This document shows, piece by piece, positions 17,242 through 25,797 of a stretch of 64,000 nucleotides of DNA; positions within the stretch are counted from its first letter, which is position 1, and each line of letters begins with the position of its first letter. Origin of the DNA: Pseudomonas sp. UBA4194 (GTDB lineage: Bacteria; Pseudomonadota; Gammaproteobacteria; Pseudomonadales; Pseudomonadaceae); the NCBI RefSeq assembly GCF_002379585.1, contig NZ_DFUE01000043.1, forward strand, positions 8,960 through 72,959, read 5' to 3'. The notes under the pieces were generated by a model. That model made no database searches. It saw only the letters and a program-made list of their open reading frames with translations, and was not told the DNA's origin. Made by a program: the position numbers and the translations under genes.

Positions 17242-17717
17242 GCGCTCCGCAAAAGCTCAACGACAATCATGATCTGAGCAAATTCGCCTGTGGCGAGCCG
17301 TCCATCGATGAGTACCTGCATAAAAGGGCAAGGAAGGCCCAAGCCGCTCGGCATGCGGTGGTATACGTAGTTTGCGTGAAGGGCACTCTTGCAGTGGCAG
17401 GCTACTACACGCTTTCAAATGGCTCGGTGATCCGTGCCAATGTCGTTCCCAGAAGCCTGCAGCGCAACTCCCCCGATCATCATCCCGTCACGGTGCTGGG
17501 CCGTATGGGTATCAGTGCCGAGGCTCAAGGCATGGGGTATGCGGCGGATTTGCTACAAGACGCGGTAGAGCGATGCGTGGGTGCTGCGCAAGCCATAGGG
17601 TCGAGCGCAATCGTCGTACATCCGCTCAATGACAAGCTGGCTGACTTTTACGCCAGGTACGGCTTTGTGGCCTGTCCGTCGATTTCACCGGTGACGATGA
17701 TGCTGTCGTTGCGTTGA
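17199..17717 (+). CDS. GNAT acetyltransferase toxin (TacT-like)
   Basis: A 172-residue GNAT protein starting at GTG within the antitoxin gene. The acetyl-CoA loop is in RMGISAEAQGMGYAADLL and the C-terminal FYARYGF holds the tyrosine used by TacT-type toxins. The N-terminal LSKFACGEPSIDEYL motif is typical of toxin GNATs. In characterised relatives the toxin acetylates the amino acid on charged tRNAs and stops translation. Pairing with DUF1778 supports the toxin reading. Confidence 0.87.
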   Translation: MSAATPGKAKTLELSAPQKLNDNHDLSKFACGEPSIDEYLHKRARKAQAARHAVVYVVCVKGTLAVAGYYTLSNGSVIRANVVPRSLQRNSPDHHPVTVLGRMGISAEAQGMGYAADLLQDAVERCVGAAQAIGSSAIVVHPLNDKLADFYARYGFVACPSISPVTMMLSLR

Positions 17718-17748
17718 AAACGCCTGCGTCGGCCCACGCTGTGCCCCC

Positions 17749-18414
17749 TCACTCCACCACCCCAATCCCCCGCAGCACCATATCGGTCATGAAGTCCACA
17801 TACCGCTCCGCCAGTTCCTCCCGGCGTCCTCCGGTGTCCGCAAACAACACTTCGAACAATGGCTGCGCAGTGGCGAAGTAGGTACATGCGCCGATCAGTG
17901 CGACATGCAGAAAGCGTGCATCTACATCAGGGAGCTTGACCGCCGAGCCCGGCCGGGCATCCAGGATGGTCGCGGTGATCGCCACGCCGCGCTTGGCGGT
18001 AGAGGCAAGGAAGGCGCGTGACTGCTCCCCTGCCGTCTCCTCGCCGGCGTAGATCTCGCGCATCACCAGCTTGAGGAAGTGCGGGTTCTTTTGGCCGATG
18101 TCCACAATCAGTCTGATGCGCTCGCGCACCATTGTTTGCACATCACCGCCCTGAATGCGGAGTTCACCTTGTTGCTGGGTGAGATCCATCAGGTGCATGG
18201 TGGCCTCGCGTAGCAGGCCGTCCTTGCCTCCGAAGTAGTAGCGAATCAACGCCGGATCCACGCCAGCCGATAGCGCAATGGCCCGCAAGGTCAACTCCTC
18301 CGGCACGGTACTGCGCAGCAACAGCAGTGTTGCGTCGATCAGCCCTTGGCGCCCCACGGATTCTCGCTGATGGGGCCGGCCTGCCTCGCGGCGCTTCGAT
18401 AAGTCCTTTTGCAT
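17749..18414 (-). CDS. TetR-family transcriptional regulator
   Basis: A 221-residue TetR regulator. The N-terminal helix-turn-helix region includes RQGLIDATLLLLRS and LTLRAIALSAGVDPALIRYYFGGKDGLL. I use the ATG at 18414; the upstream frame to 18513 runs across the divergent promoter region. It is divergent from the flavin monooxygenase at 18662 and probably represses it. It converges with the GNAT toxin, 31 bp apart. Confidence 0.88.
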   Translation of the reverse strand: MQKDLSKRREAGRPHQRESVGRQGLIDATLLLLRSTVPEELTLRAIALSAGVDPALIRYYFGGKDGLLREATMHLMDLTQQQGELRIQGGDVQTMVRERIRLIVDIGQKNPHFLKLVMREIYAGEETAGEQSRAFLASTAKRGVAITATILDARPGSAVKLPDVDARFLHVALIGACTYFATAQPLFEVLFADTGGRREELAERYVDFMTDMVLRGIGVVE

Positions 18415-18493
18415 GGTGTTCACGCCTTCCTGCTCAGTGAAAACGGATGATAACGCAGCGGCTACGACACACTCGCGCCCCCTTGCGGTGCCT

Positions 18494-18514
18494 GATGTTA
18501 CCGACAGATACATC
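18494..18514. promoter_or_regulatory. Candidate TetR operator
   Basis: An imperfect 21-bp inverted repeat with GATGT and ACATC arms, between the TetR gene and the flavin monooxygenase gene. Length and position suit a TetR-type operator; the match is seen, the function is inferred. Confidence 0.35.
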
Positions 18515-18661
18515 GATTGAGTCGCGAGGAATGCGTTTCACCTACGAACAAATCTAACGAGCTGAATTTAAACGAGTTACCTCTTTATTCCCCAATAAAG
18601 GAATTAATGGCATCGGCCATGCATGTCTGTCTGCCTTCTACAATCAGCGAGAACCAGACAC

Positions 18662-19807
18662 ATGAGCACACTCAGGATCGGCATCATCGGCGCAGGTATC
18701 GGCGGGCTCTGCGCGGCCATTGGCTTGCTGCGCGCAGGGCACGATGTTCAGGTTTACGAACAGGCCAAGGCTTTCATGCGCGTCGGCGCCGACATCAACC
18801 TGACGCCCAACGCGGTCAAAGCGCTGGATGGGCTCGGTGTCGGTACGGCGGTGCGGGCATTTGCCGCGCGACCTACCCACCGCATCAGTCGCATGTGGGA
18901 CACGGGTGAGGAAACCTCGCGCCTGGAAATGTCCGACGCCGCCGAGCAGAAGTACGGCGCCCCCCAACTGACCATACACCGCGCGGACCTGCTGACGGCC
19001 CTCGCCGAGGCCTTCCCAGTGGAACGCGTACGGTTTGGCAAGCGCGCGGAACAGGTCATCAAACGTTCAGGCGATCTGGAGCTGATATTCGCCGGCGGCG
19101 AACGGGCGCACTGCGATGTGTTGATCGGCGCCGATGGCATTCATTCGGTGGTGCGCAATACGCTGTTTGGCAAGGAGCATCCGCGTTTCACCGGCGTGGT
19201 CGCCTATCGTGCCGTGGTACCGGCCGAGAAAGTGGCCCATGTCCCTGACATCCAGGCGTTCACTAAATGGTGGGGGCCGAACCCGCAAAGCCAGATCGTG
19301 ACTTTCCCACTCAATCGCGGACGGGACATCTTCATTTTCGCCACTACCGCCCAGGACAGCTGGCACCTGGAGAGCTGGACCACGCCTGGCAGTGTCAGCG
19401 AACTGCGTGACAACTACGCTAACTTCCACCCGGATGCTCGGGCGTTGCTGGACGCCTGCGATGAGGTCCTGAAGACCGCCCTGTATGAACGCGACCCCCT
19501 GCCCTATTGGGCGGCCGATGGCATGGCGCTGCTGGGCGATGCCTGTCATCCGATGATGCCGTTCATGGCCCAGGGTGCTGGTCAGGCGATCGAGGACGCC
19601 GTGGTGCTGGCACGCGCCCTCGGCCTGGCTACCACCAACGAGCAAGTGGCACCTGCGCTGCAGGGCTATCAGAGAGCACGTATCCAGCGTGCGAGTCAGA
19701 TCCAGGTGGGCTCCAGAGGCAACCAGTGGCTCAAGGCGGGCGGTAACGCCGACTGGGTTTACGGGTATGACGCCTGGACCGTTTCAGCAACGACTGAAGT
19801 GGCCTGA
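18662..19807 (+). CDS. FAD-dependent aromatic monooxygenase, NicC-like
   Basis: A 381-residue group A flavin monooxygenase. It has the FAD motif GIIGAGIGGLCAAIGLLRAG, the DG motif CDVLIGADGIHSVVR and the GD motif LLGDACHPMMPFMAQGAGQAIED. The C-terminus (SQIQVGSRGNQWLK, then WVYGYDAW) strongly recalls 6-hydroxynicotinate 3-monooxygenase NicC, so a hydroxypyridine or salicylate-like substrate is likely. No other nicotinate genes are nearby. It lies between a TetR regulator and the 17-gene operon and may feed that pathway. Confidence 0.85.
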   Translation: MSTLRIGIIGAGIGGLCAAIGLLRAGHDVQVYEQAKAFMRVGADINLTPNAVKALDGLGVGTAVRAFAARPTHRISRMWDTGEETSRLEMSDAAEQKYGAPQLTIHRADLLTALAEAFPVERVRFGKRAEQVIKRSGDLELIFAGGERAHCDVLIGADGIHSVVRNTLFGKEHPRFTGVVAYRAVVPAEKVAHVPDIQAFTKWWGPNPQSQIVTFPLNRGRDIFIFATTAQDSWHLESWTTPGSVSELRDNYANFHPDARALLDACDEVLKTALYERDPLPYWAADGMALLGDACHPMMPFMAQGAGQAIEDAVVLARALGLATTNEQVAPALQGYQRARIQRASQIQVGSRGNQWLKAGGNADWVYGYDAWTVSATTEVA

Positions 19808-19902
19808 CGTCCGGTTTCGATTGCTTGATCCACTGTTACCGATCAGCACCATTTGAATGCGCCGCCGGTGCGCGGCGCACATTTCCCGCACACAAACGTA
19901 TC

Positions 19903-19932
19903 GTATATAAACAGTTGTTTTATATATGAAAC
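19903..19932 (+). promoter_or_regulatory. Candidate activator site upstream of the ABC-led operon
   Basis: An AT-rich symmetrical block. GTTTTATATATGAAAC (19917-19932) is a near-perfect palindrome (14 of 16 positions) and overlaps a second inverted repeat of TATATAAAC/TGTTTTATATA type. It lies about 80-100 bp upstream of a sigma-54 promoter, the normal place for an enhancer-binding site. Similar TTTCATATA and TTTCGCATATAAA sequences lie upstream of the porin promoter. Confidence 0.5.
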
Positions 19933-20007
19933 GTTCGAAAAATAATCAATTTAACTTAATAGACTGAATAACAAGGACTTTTATGTAAATAAAAGCCGCT
20001 CATGTAT

Positions 20008-20024
20008 TTGGCATTGTTCATGCA
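20008..20024 (+). promoter_or_regulatory. Sigma-54 (-24/-12) promoter of the 17-gene operon
   Basis: TTGGCATTGTTCATGCA has GG (20010-20011) and GC (20022-20023) exactly 10 bases apart, matching the TGGCAC-N5-TTGCW consensus spacing. Transcription would start near 20035, about 35 bp before the first start codon. A sigma-54 promoter needs an enhancer-binding activator; none is encoded in this window. Confidence 0.65.
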
Positions 20025-20068
20025 CTAACCGTTGTATCACCAGCAAAACAGACCAGAGAACTTTACCA

Positions 20069-20920
20069 ATGGCTGTGAAAGAGATTTACGCAATCAACCC
20101 GCAGTGGAACGAGCCGGCACCGGTCGCAACATCGGCACCGGTGGAAATCGAGTTTCGCAACGTCGGTAAATGCTTCCCGGCCAAAGGCAAGGCTGACGCG
20201 CCCTTCGCTATCCGCGACGTCAACTTCACCATCCGTCGCGGTGAAGTGGTGTCGATCATTGGCCCTTCGGGCTGCGGCAAGAGCACGATCCTGAACATGG
20301 GCTCGGGCTTGTATCGGCCCAGCGAGGGCGAAGTGTTCGTAGGAGGCGAAGCGGTCACAGGTCCAGTGCGCAAAGTGGCGTTCATGCTGCAGAAGGACTT
20401 GCTGATGCCGTGGCGCAGCATTCGTCGCAACGTCGAGCTGGGCCTGGAAATCCAGGGCATGGCCAGTGCCGAACGTGCGGCTATCGCCGCCAACCTGCTC
20501 GACCGTTGCCACTTGCAGGGCTTTGCCGACCATTACCCCTTCCAGCTTTCCGGCGGCATGCGCCAACGCGCAGCGTTGGCCCGTACCTTGGCCATGGACC
20601 CCCAGGTGCTGTTTCTCGATGAGCCGTTCTCGGCACTGGACGCCCAGACCAAGATGATCCTGCAACAGGACATGGCCAGGATGCTGTTCGAGGAAAAGAA
20701 GACTGCCCTGTTCATCACCCATGACCTGGTCGAAGCCATCGCCATGTCCGACCGCCTGCTGGTGATGAGTGCCCGCCCAGGCACCATCGTCGAGGAAATC
20801 GTGGTTGACCTGCCGTATCGCGAGAACCCGCTCGAGCGCCGCAAGCTGCCGGAGATCGGCCCCCTAGCCGGGCGCCTGATGCAGTTGCTGAAAGTGGGCG
20901 AAGACACCGAACTGCATTGA
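20069..20920 (+). CDS. ABC transporter ATP-binding protein (SsuB/TauB-like)
   Basis: A 283-residue ATPase with Walker A GPSGCGKST (about residues 65-73), signature FQLSGGMRQRAALART, Walker B VLFLDEPFSALD and the H-loop FITHDLVEAI. It belongs to the nitrate/sulfonate/taurine importer group. It is the first gene of a 17-gene rightward operon and would drive uptake with the next two genes. Confidence 0.92.
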   Translation: MAVKEIYAINPQWNEPAPVATSAPVEIEFRNVGKCFPAKGKADAPFAIRDVNFTIRRGEVVSIIGPSGCGKSTILNMGSGLYRPSEGEVFVGGEAVTGPVRKVAFMLQKDLLMPWRSIRRNVELGLEIQGMASAERAAIAANLLDRCHLQGFADHYPFQLSGGMRQRAALARTLAMDPQVLFLDEPFSALDAQTKMILQQDMARMLFEEKKTALFITHDLVEAIAMSDRLLVMSARPGTIVEEIVVDLPYRENPLERRKLPEIGPLAGRLMQLLKVGEDTELH

Positions 20921-20960
20921 TTACTGCCCATCGGCCCTTCAATCGTTACTGGAGTTAACC

Positions 20961-21968
20961 ATGTTCAAGTTCGCGTTCAACACTTCGCTGGTGGCCCTTG
21001 GTCTGGGCCTTGCGCTGAGTGCGCAGGCTGCAACCGACGTCACCTACCTATTGCCGGCACCTCCCAATTCGCCGGCGTTCGCCCCATGGGTCATCGCCCA
21101 GGAAAAAGGCTACTACCGCCAACAGGATCTCAACGTGACGTTCATTGCCGCCAAGGGCGGGGTCGACGTGGCCAAGCAGATCGGCGCGGGCAATGCCCTG
21201 GTCGGCGGCGCCATTGGTGACACCCCGATCGTGGTGCGCGCCAACGGTATTCCCGTGCGTGATGTCGCGGTACTCGGTGCCGGCGGCGTGACCATGATCG
21301 CTACCAATGGCGATGAAAACATCAAGTCGCTGGCCGACCTCAAGGGCAAGACGCTGACCGTAATGTCCTACTCCGATACCACCTACTACGCCCTGCTCGC
21401 TTCGCTGCGCAAGGCCGGGCTGGACAAGAATGACGTCAGTGTCCAGGCCGCGGGCCCCGCTGGGGTGTGGCAGCTGTTCTCAGCCGGGAAAGCCGAGGCC
21501 ATGGCCGGCGTGCCGGACTGGGTTGTCAACGCGGAGGAAGCAGGGCTGAACGTGCAGCTCATTCCCCAGGAGCAGATCTTCGAAAGCATGGCCCAGTCGA
21601 TCATGGCTTCGGACGACGCCATCAAGAATCACCCTGAGGTCGTGCGTGGCGTGGTGCAGGCCACCCTGCAAGGCATGCGCGACATCATCAAGGATCCCAA
21701 GGCGGCCGCCGCCACCTTCGCCAAGGCCGTGCCCGCCTACGCCGGCAAGGAAGCCACTCTGGAGAAGACCTTCAAGCTGTACGTCGAGCACGTGTATGCC
21801 AACCAGGCAGTGCCCGGGATGATCGATGCGGCACGCCTGGACAAGGTTCGCCAGTTCTATGTCAGCGAAGGCATCGTCACCAAAGAGCCCAAGCTTGAAG
21901 ACCTGTACACCAACCAGTTCATCGAAACCTCGACCGCTGCCAAGTGGGTCGCGGCTATAGAAAGGTAG
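20961..21968 (+). CDS. ABC transporter substrate-binding protein (NMT1/SsuA-like)
   Basis: A 335-residue periplasmic binding protein with a signal peptide (MFKFAFNTSLVALGLGLALSAQA). The mature part has the NMT1/THI5 fold pattern: FAPWVIAQEKGYYRQQDLNVTFIAAKGG, VGGAIGDTPIVVRANG and AVLGAGGVTMIA. Relatives bind sulfonates, thiamine precursors, riboflavin or aromatic acids, so the ligand is not fixed by sequence alone. A GGAG site precedes the ATG. Confidence 0.9.
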   Translation: MFKFAFNTSLVALGLGLALSAQAATDVTYLLPAPPNSPAFAPWVIAQEKGYYRQQDLNVTFIAAKGGVDVAKQIGAGNALVGGAIGDTPIVVRANGIPVRDVAVLGAGGVTMIATNGDENIKSLADLKGKTLTVMSYSDTTYYALLASLRKAGLDKNDVSVQAAGPAGVWQLFSAGKAEAMAGVPDWVVNAEEAGLNVQLIPQEQIFESMAQSIMASDDAIKNHPEVVRGVVQATLQGMRDIIKDPKAAAATFAKAVPAYAGKEATLEKTFKLYVEHVYANQAVPGMIDAARLDKVRQFYVSEGIVTKEPKLEDLYTNQFIETSTAAKWVAAIER

Positions 21969-21975
21969 CAACCTG

Positions 21976-22752
21976 ATGAAAAGCCCGAACCCTTCCATGC
22001 TGGGCAGCCTGGCGCTGCTGGCCCTGTTTCTTGCCATGTGGCAATGGGGGCCTGCCGCCTTGGGCATGCCTGAATTCGTAATGCCCAACTTGACCCGCGT
22101 GGCCCAGGAAAGCCTGGTGATGTGGCGCACTGGCGGCCTGTTGGAACATACCCTGATCACGGCTTTCGAGATCGTCGTAGGCTTTGGCCTGGGTGCGCTG
22201 CTGGGCATCATGATCGGCACCGCGCTGGGCCTCTCGCCATCGGCCGAAGCAATGCTGTCGCCCTACATTCTGGCCCTGCAGATCGCACCCAAAGTGGCGT
22301 TCGCGCCCCTGTTCGTAATGTGGCTGGGCTACACCATCTACCCCAAGATCCTGATCGCCATCCTGATCGTGTTCTTTCCGGTAATGATCAACGTGCTGTC
22401 AGCGATCCGAACCGTTGACCCAGACATGATCAACCTGGTGCGCACCATGAACGCCAGCCGTTTCCAGATCTTTCGTCTGGTGGAATTCCCATCGGCCATG
22501 GCCGCGCTGTTCTCCGGCCTGCGGATCGCGTCCACCCTGGCAGTGATCGGTGTGACCGTAGGCGAGTTGGTCGGTGGCAATCAGGGCCTCGGTTTCCTGT
22601 TGGTGGATGCCGAAGGCCAAGGCAATACCGCTGGCGTGTTCGTGGCCATCGTGATGCTGACCCTCATCGGTGTGCTGGCCTATGGCGCCGTGGTGTGGAC
22701 CGAGAAGCGCGTGTTGCACTACATGCCCAAAGCTATGCTGAGTACCCAATGA
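21976..22752 (+). CDS. ABC transporter permease (SsuC-like)
   Basis: A 258-residue inner-membrane permease with about six hydrophobic segments and the EAA loop (MNASRFQIFRLVEFPSAMAALFSGLRIA) that contacts the ATPase. It starts 7 bp after the binding-protein gene and its stop overlaps the next start as ATGA. Confidence 0.9.
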   Translation: MKSPNPSMLGSLALLALFLAMWQWGPAALGMPEFVMPNLTRVAQESLVMWRTGGLLEHTLITAFEIVVGFGLGALLGIMIGTALGLSPSAEAMLSPYILALQIAPKVAFAPLFVMWLGYTIYPKILIAILIVFFPVMINVLSAIRTVDPDMINLVRTMNASRFQIFRLVEFPSAMAALFSGLRIASTLAVIGVTVGELVGGNQGLGFLLVDAEGQGNTAGVFVAIVMLTLIGVLAYGAVVWTEKRVLHYMPKAMLSTQ

Positions 22753-23516
22753 TGAATGCCGCCAAACACTTGCTGGACGGCCGCCGCGTGCTCGTCACCG
22801 GAGGGGCTCGGGGCTTGGGCTATGCCTTTGCCCAGGCCATCGCCGAAGCCGGCGCTCGAGTAGTGATTGCCGACATCCTTGCCGAGCGGGTGCAGCAAGC
22901 CGCTTGCGAGCTCCAGGCGCTGGGGCTGGACGTAACCGGGCTCAGCGTCGACCTGGCCAACCCTGAGTCGATCACGGCCTGCGCCACAGCGGCAGCCCAA
23001 GCGCTGGGCGGCCTGGACTGCCTGGTCAACAACGCTTCGGTGACCAATTCCGGTGGCAAGACCTGCGAGCAGTTGAGCATCGATACCTGGGACCAGGTGA
23101 TGCAGGTCAATGTCCGCGGCACCTGGTTGATGACCACGGCCTGCCTGCCAGCCCTGCGTGCCAGCGGCAACGGCGCGGTGGTCAACCTGGCGTCCGACAC
23201 ACCGTTGTGGGGTGCGCCGAACCTGCTGGCCTACGTCGCCAGCAAGGGCGCAATCATCGCCATGACCCGCAGCCTGGCCCGCGAACTGGGCAGCGACAAC
23301 ATCACCGTCAATGCCATCGCCCCAGGCCTGGTACTGGTGGAAGCCACCGCCTATGTGCCCCAAGCACGCCACCGCCTGTACACCGAGCAGCGTGCGATAC
23401 AGCGTCCGCAACTGCCCGCGGACGTCAGCGGCGCCGTGGTGTTCGCACTCAGCGACCTGGCCCGTTTCATCACTGGACAAACCCTGCCGGTCAACGGCGG
23501 GTTCGTCATGCCGTAA
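22749..23516 (+). CDS. Short-chain dehydrogenase/reductase (first of two)
   Basis: A 255-residue classical SDR. It has the cofactor motif VTGGARGLGYAFAQA, the NNAS motif (CLVNNASVTNSGG) and the catalytic Tyr-Lys pair in LAYVASKGAIIAMTRSLARE. An Asp in VVIADI after the second strand suggests NAD preference. It overlaps the permease stop by 4 bp (ATGA). The substrate is probably an alcohol or dihydrodiol intermediate, by context only. Confidence 0.88.
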   Translation: MMNAAKHLLDGRRVLVTGGARGLGYAFAQAIAEAGARVVIADILAERVQQAACELQALGLDVTGLSVDLANPESITACATAAAQALGGLDCLVNNASVTNSGGKTCEQLSIDTWDQVMQVNVRGTWLMTTACLPALRASGNGAVVNLASDTPLWGAPNLLAYVASKGAIIAMTRSLARELGSDNITVNAIAPGLVLVEATAYVPQARHRLYTEQRAIQRPQLPADVSGAVVFALSDLARFITGQTLPVNGGFVMP

Positions 23517-23546
23517 GTCGTTATGAACAAGCACCTGGAGACCGCC

Positions 23547-24086
23547 ATGACCGATCTAGCCGCTCAACAAGAAGCCCCGAAAAGCTGGGAACGCCCTGCA
23601 GGCGCCAGCCTCGCCGACTGGATGCAAAGCCGTGTCGCACGCTATGAAACCCGAAAGTACGACTGGAACGCGTTGAAGTTCCAGGCCGACTACGACCCCA
23701 AGTTCCGTCGCGCCCAGATGCGTTACATCGGCACCGGCGGGACAGGCGTCAGCACTGACATGAACACCATTCCATCGGAGAACTTCACCTTCTCCACCAT
23801 GGTGATCCCGGCCGGCCACGAAGGCCCGCCCCACCTGCACACCGACGTCGAGGAAGTGTTCTTCGTGCTGCGCGGCAAGCTCAAGGTGGTCATCGAAAAG
23901 GACGGCGAGCGCTATGAAACCATCCTCACCGACCGTGATGTGATTTCGGTACCGCCAGGCGTTTACCGCGAGGAAATCAACATCGGCGACGAAGATGCCC
24001 TGATGTGCGTGATGCTCGGCGCCAAGAAGCCCGTAACCCCGACCTACCCGCCAGAGCATCCCCTGGCCTCGATCAAACGCGGATAA
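23547..24086 (+). CDS. Cupin-domain protein
   Basis: A 179-residue single-domain cupin. The first motif, GHEGPPHLHTDVEEVFFVLRG, has the His-x-His and Glu metal ligands. The second motif (SVPPGVYREEINIGDEDAL) lacks the usual fourth-ligand His, so a three-ligand site is expected. It could be a dioxygenase or an isomerase-type cupin. I chose the ATG at 23547 because TGGAGA lies 5-10 bases upstream; an earlier ATG at 23523 is possible. Confidence 0.8.
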   Translation: MTDLAAQQEAPKSWERPAGASLADWMQSRVARYETRKYDWNALKFQADYDPKFRRAQMRYIGTGGTGVSTDMNTIPSENFTFSTMVIPAGHEGPPHLHTDVEEVFFVLRGKLKVVIEKDGERYETILTDRDVISVPPGVYREEINIGDEDALMCVMLGAKKPVTPTYPPEHPLASIKRG

Positions 24087-24090
24087 GCCC

Positions 24091-24972
24091 ATGATGCACG
24101 CTACCCATCCACTTGCCACAGGCCTCACAGACGAACTCGAGCAGCAGTTGGCCAGGCATTTTGCCCAGCACACCTTGACGCTCGAGCACGGCGCGCAGGC
24201 CGTGCGCATCATTGGTCAGGGCACTGCCATCGTGCTGCTGCACGGCATCGGCTCGGGGGCGGCGTCCTGGCTGCAGGTAGCGTTGCAACTCGGTGCCCAC
24301 GCCAAAGTAGTGGCCTGGGATGCGCCCGGCTATGGCGACTCAGCACCATTGCCCCAGGCGCAACCCAAGGCCGAAGATTACGCCCGACGCCTGGGCCAGA
24401 CCCTGGACGCACTGGAGATTGACCAGTGCGTGCTGGTCGGCCATTCCCTGGGCGCCCTCACCGCCGCCGCCTTCGCTCGAGCGCAGCCATCGCGAGTTGC
24501 GCGCGTGGTGCTTATCAGCCCGGCACGTGGCTACGGCGCTTGCGAACACGCGCTGCAACGCTCGCAAGTACGCCATCGGCGTCTGCAGGCGCTGGAACAA
24601 CTGGGCATCGCCCAGATGGCCGAGCAACGCAGCACCTACATGCTCTCGCCACGCCCCTCGGCTCAAGCCCTGGCTTGGGTGCGCTGGAACATGAGCCGAC
24701 TCAACCCCGGCGGCTACCGCCAGGCCGTGGAGTTGCTCTGTGATGACGATTTGCTGCGCCATGGGCCACTGAGCATGCCCTGCGAAGTGCACTGCGGCGA
24801 AGCCGATTCGATCACCGCGCCGCAGGACTGCCTGAGCCTGGCCAAGGCCCTGTGCGCGCCGTTCAACCTGATTCCCGACGCCGGGCACGCCAGCCCCATC
24901 GAACAACCCCTGCTGGTCGCCGGCCGCCTGGCCCACGCCCTGCAGCAAACACAGACAGGTACTGCTCAATGA
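24091..24972 (+). CDS. Alpha/beta hydrolase
   Basis: A 293-residue alpha/beta hydrolase with the oxyanion region VLLHGIGSGAASWLQ, the nucleophile elbow LVGHSLGALTAAA, an acid in CGEADSITAP and the His in IPDAGHASPIEQP. The layout resembles meta-cleavage-product or enol-lactone hydrolases (BphD/PcaD-like). That would fit the extradiol dioxygenase gene in the same operon. It starts 4 bp after the cupin gene and overlaps the IclR gene by ATGA. Confidence 0.85.
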   Translation: MMHATHPLATGLTDELEQQLARHFAQHTLTLEHGAQAVRIIGQGTAIVLLHGIGSGAASWLQVALQLGAHAKVVAWDAPGYGDSAPLPQAQPKAEDYARRLGQTLDALEIDQCVLVGHSLGALTAAAFARAQPSRVARVVLISPARGYGACEHALQRSQVRHRRLQALEQLGIAQMAEQRSTYMLSPRPSAQALAWVRWNMSRLNPGGYRQAVELLCDDDLLRHGPLSMPCEVHCGEADSITAPQDCLSLAKALCAPFNLIPDAGHASPIEQPLLVAGRLAHALQQTQTGTAQ

Positions 24973-25796
24973 ATGATTCAGACCAGAGCAAAGACGCACA
25001 GGACAAATACATCGTGCCAGGGCTGGAGCGAGGCCTTCTGCTGCTGTGCGAATTCAGCCGGCAGAACCGTACGCTCACCGCCCCGGAACTGGCCCGGCGC
25101 CTGGAGCTGCCGCGCTCGACCATCTTTCGCCTGCTGACGACGCTGGAAACCATGGGGTTCGTGACCCGCAGCGGCAATGAATATCGCTTGGGCATGTCGG
25201 TGCTGCGCCTGGGCTTCGAGTATCTGGCATCGCTAGAGTTGACCGAACTGGGCCAGCCACTGCTCGCCCGTCTGTGCGACAAACTCAATTACCCCAGCAA
25301 CCTGGTGGTACGCGATGGGCGCTCAATCGTCTACGTGGCCAAGGTGTCGCCGCCTTCGGTGTTCTCCAGCGCGGTCAACGTCGGTACCCGGCTCCCGGCA
25401 CATGCCACCGTGCTGGGCCGCATCCTGCTGGAAGACCTGTCGCTGGCCGAACTGCGCGAGCTGTATCCCGAGGAACACCTGGAGCAACATTCACCCTGCA
25501 CCCCGCGCACGGTGCTGGACCTGTTCGACCTAGTGCAGAACGACCGCCAGCGCGGCTTCGTCAGGGGCGAGGGTTTTTTCGAATCGACCATCTCCACTGT
25601 CGCCGCCCCGGTACGCGACCACAGCGGCAGTATCGTCGCGGCACTGGGCGTGACCATTCCGACTACCCAGATCGGCCACGTCAATTTCGAGGAGCTGCTG
25701 CACCAGGTGCGTCGTAGCGCCGATGAGTTGTCGCGCCTGCTCAACTACACCCCAAGCCATGGACACAGCCGCGTCACCGCGCTGATGAGGGACTGA
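24969..25796 (+). CDS. IclR-family transcriptional regulator inside the operon
   Basis: A 275-residue IclR regulator. The N-terminal winged helix (GLERGLLLLCEFS, then LTAPELARRLELPRSTIFRLLTTLE) precedes an effector domain with LPAHATVLGRILL and STISTVAAPVRDHSG. It is translationally coupled to the hydrolase (ATGA) and followed 1 bp later by a second SDR, so the regulator is made with the enzymes it probably controls. IclR proteins often respond to aromatic acids. Confidence 0.9.
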   Translation: MNDSDQSKDAQDKYIVPGLERGLLLLCEFSRQNRTLTAPELARRLELPRSTIFRLLTTLETMGFVTRSGNEYRLGMSVLRLGFEYLASLELTELGQPLLARLCDKLNYPSNLVVRDGRSIVYVAKVSPPSVFSSAVNVGTRLPAHATVLGRILLEDLSLAELRELYPEEHLEQHSPCTPRTVLDLFDLVQNDRQRGFVRGEGFFESTISTVAAPVRDHSGSIVAALGVTIPTTQIGHVNFEELLHQVRRSADELSRLLNYTPSHGHSRVTALMRD

Positions 25797-25797
25797 C

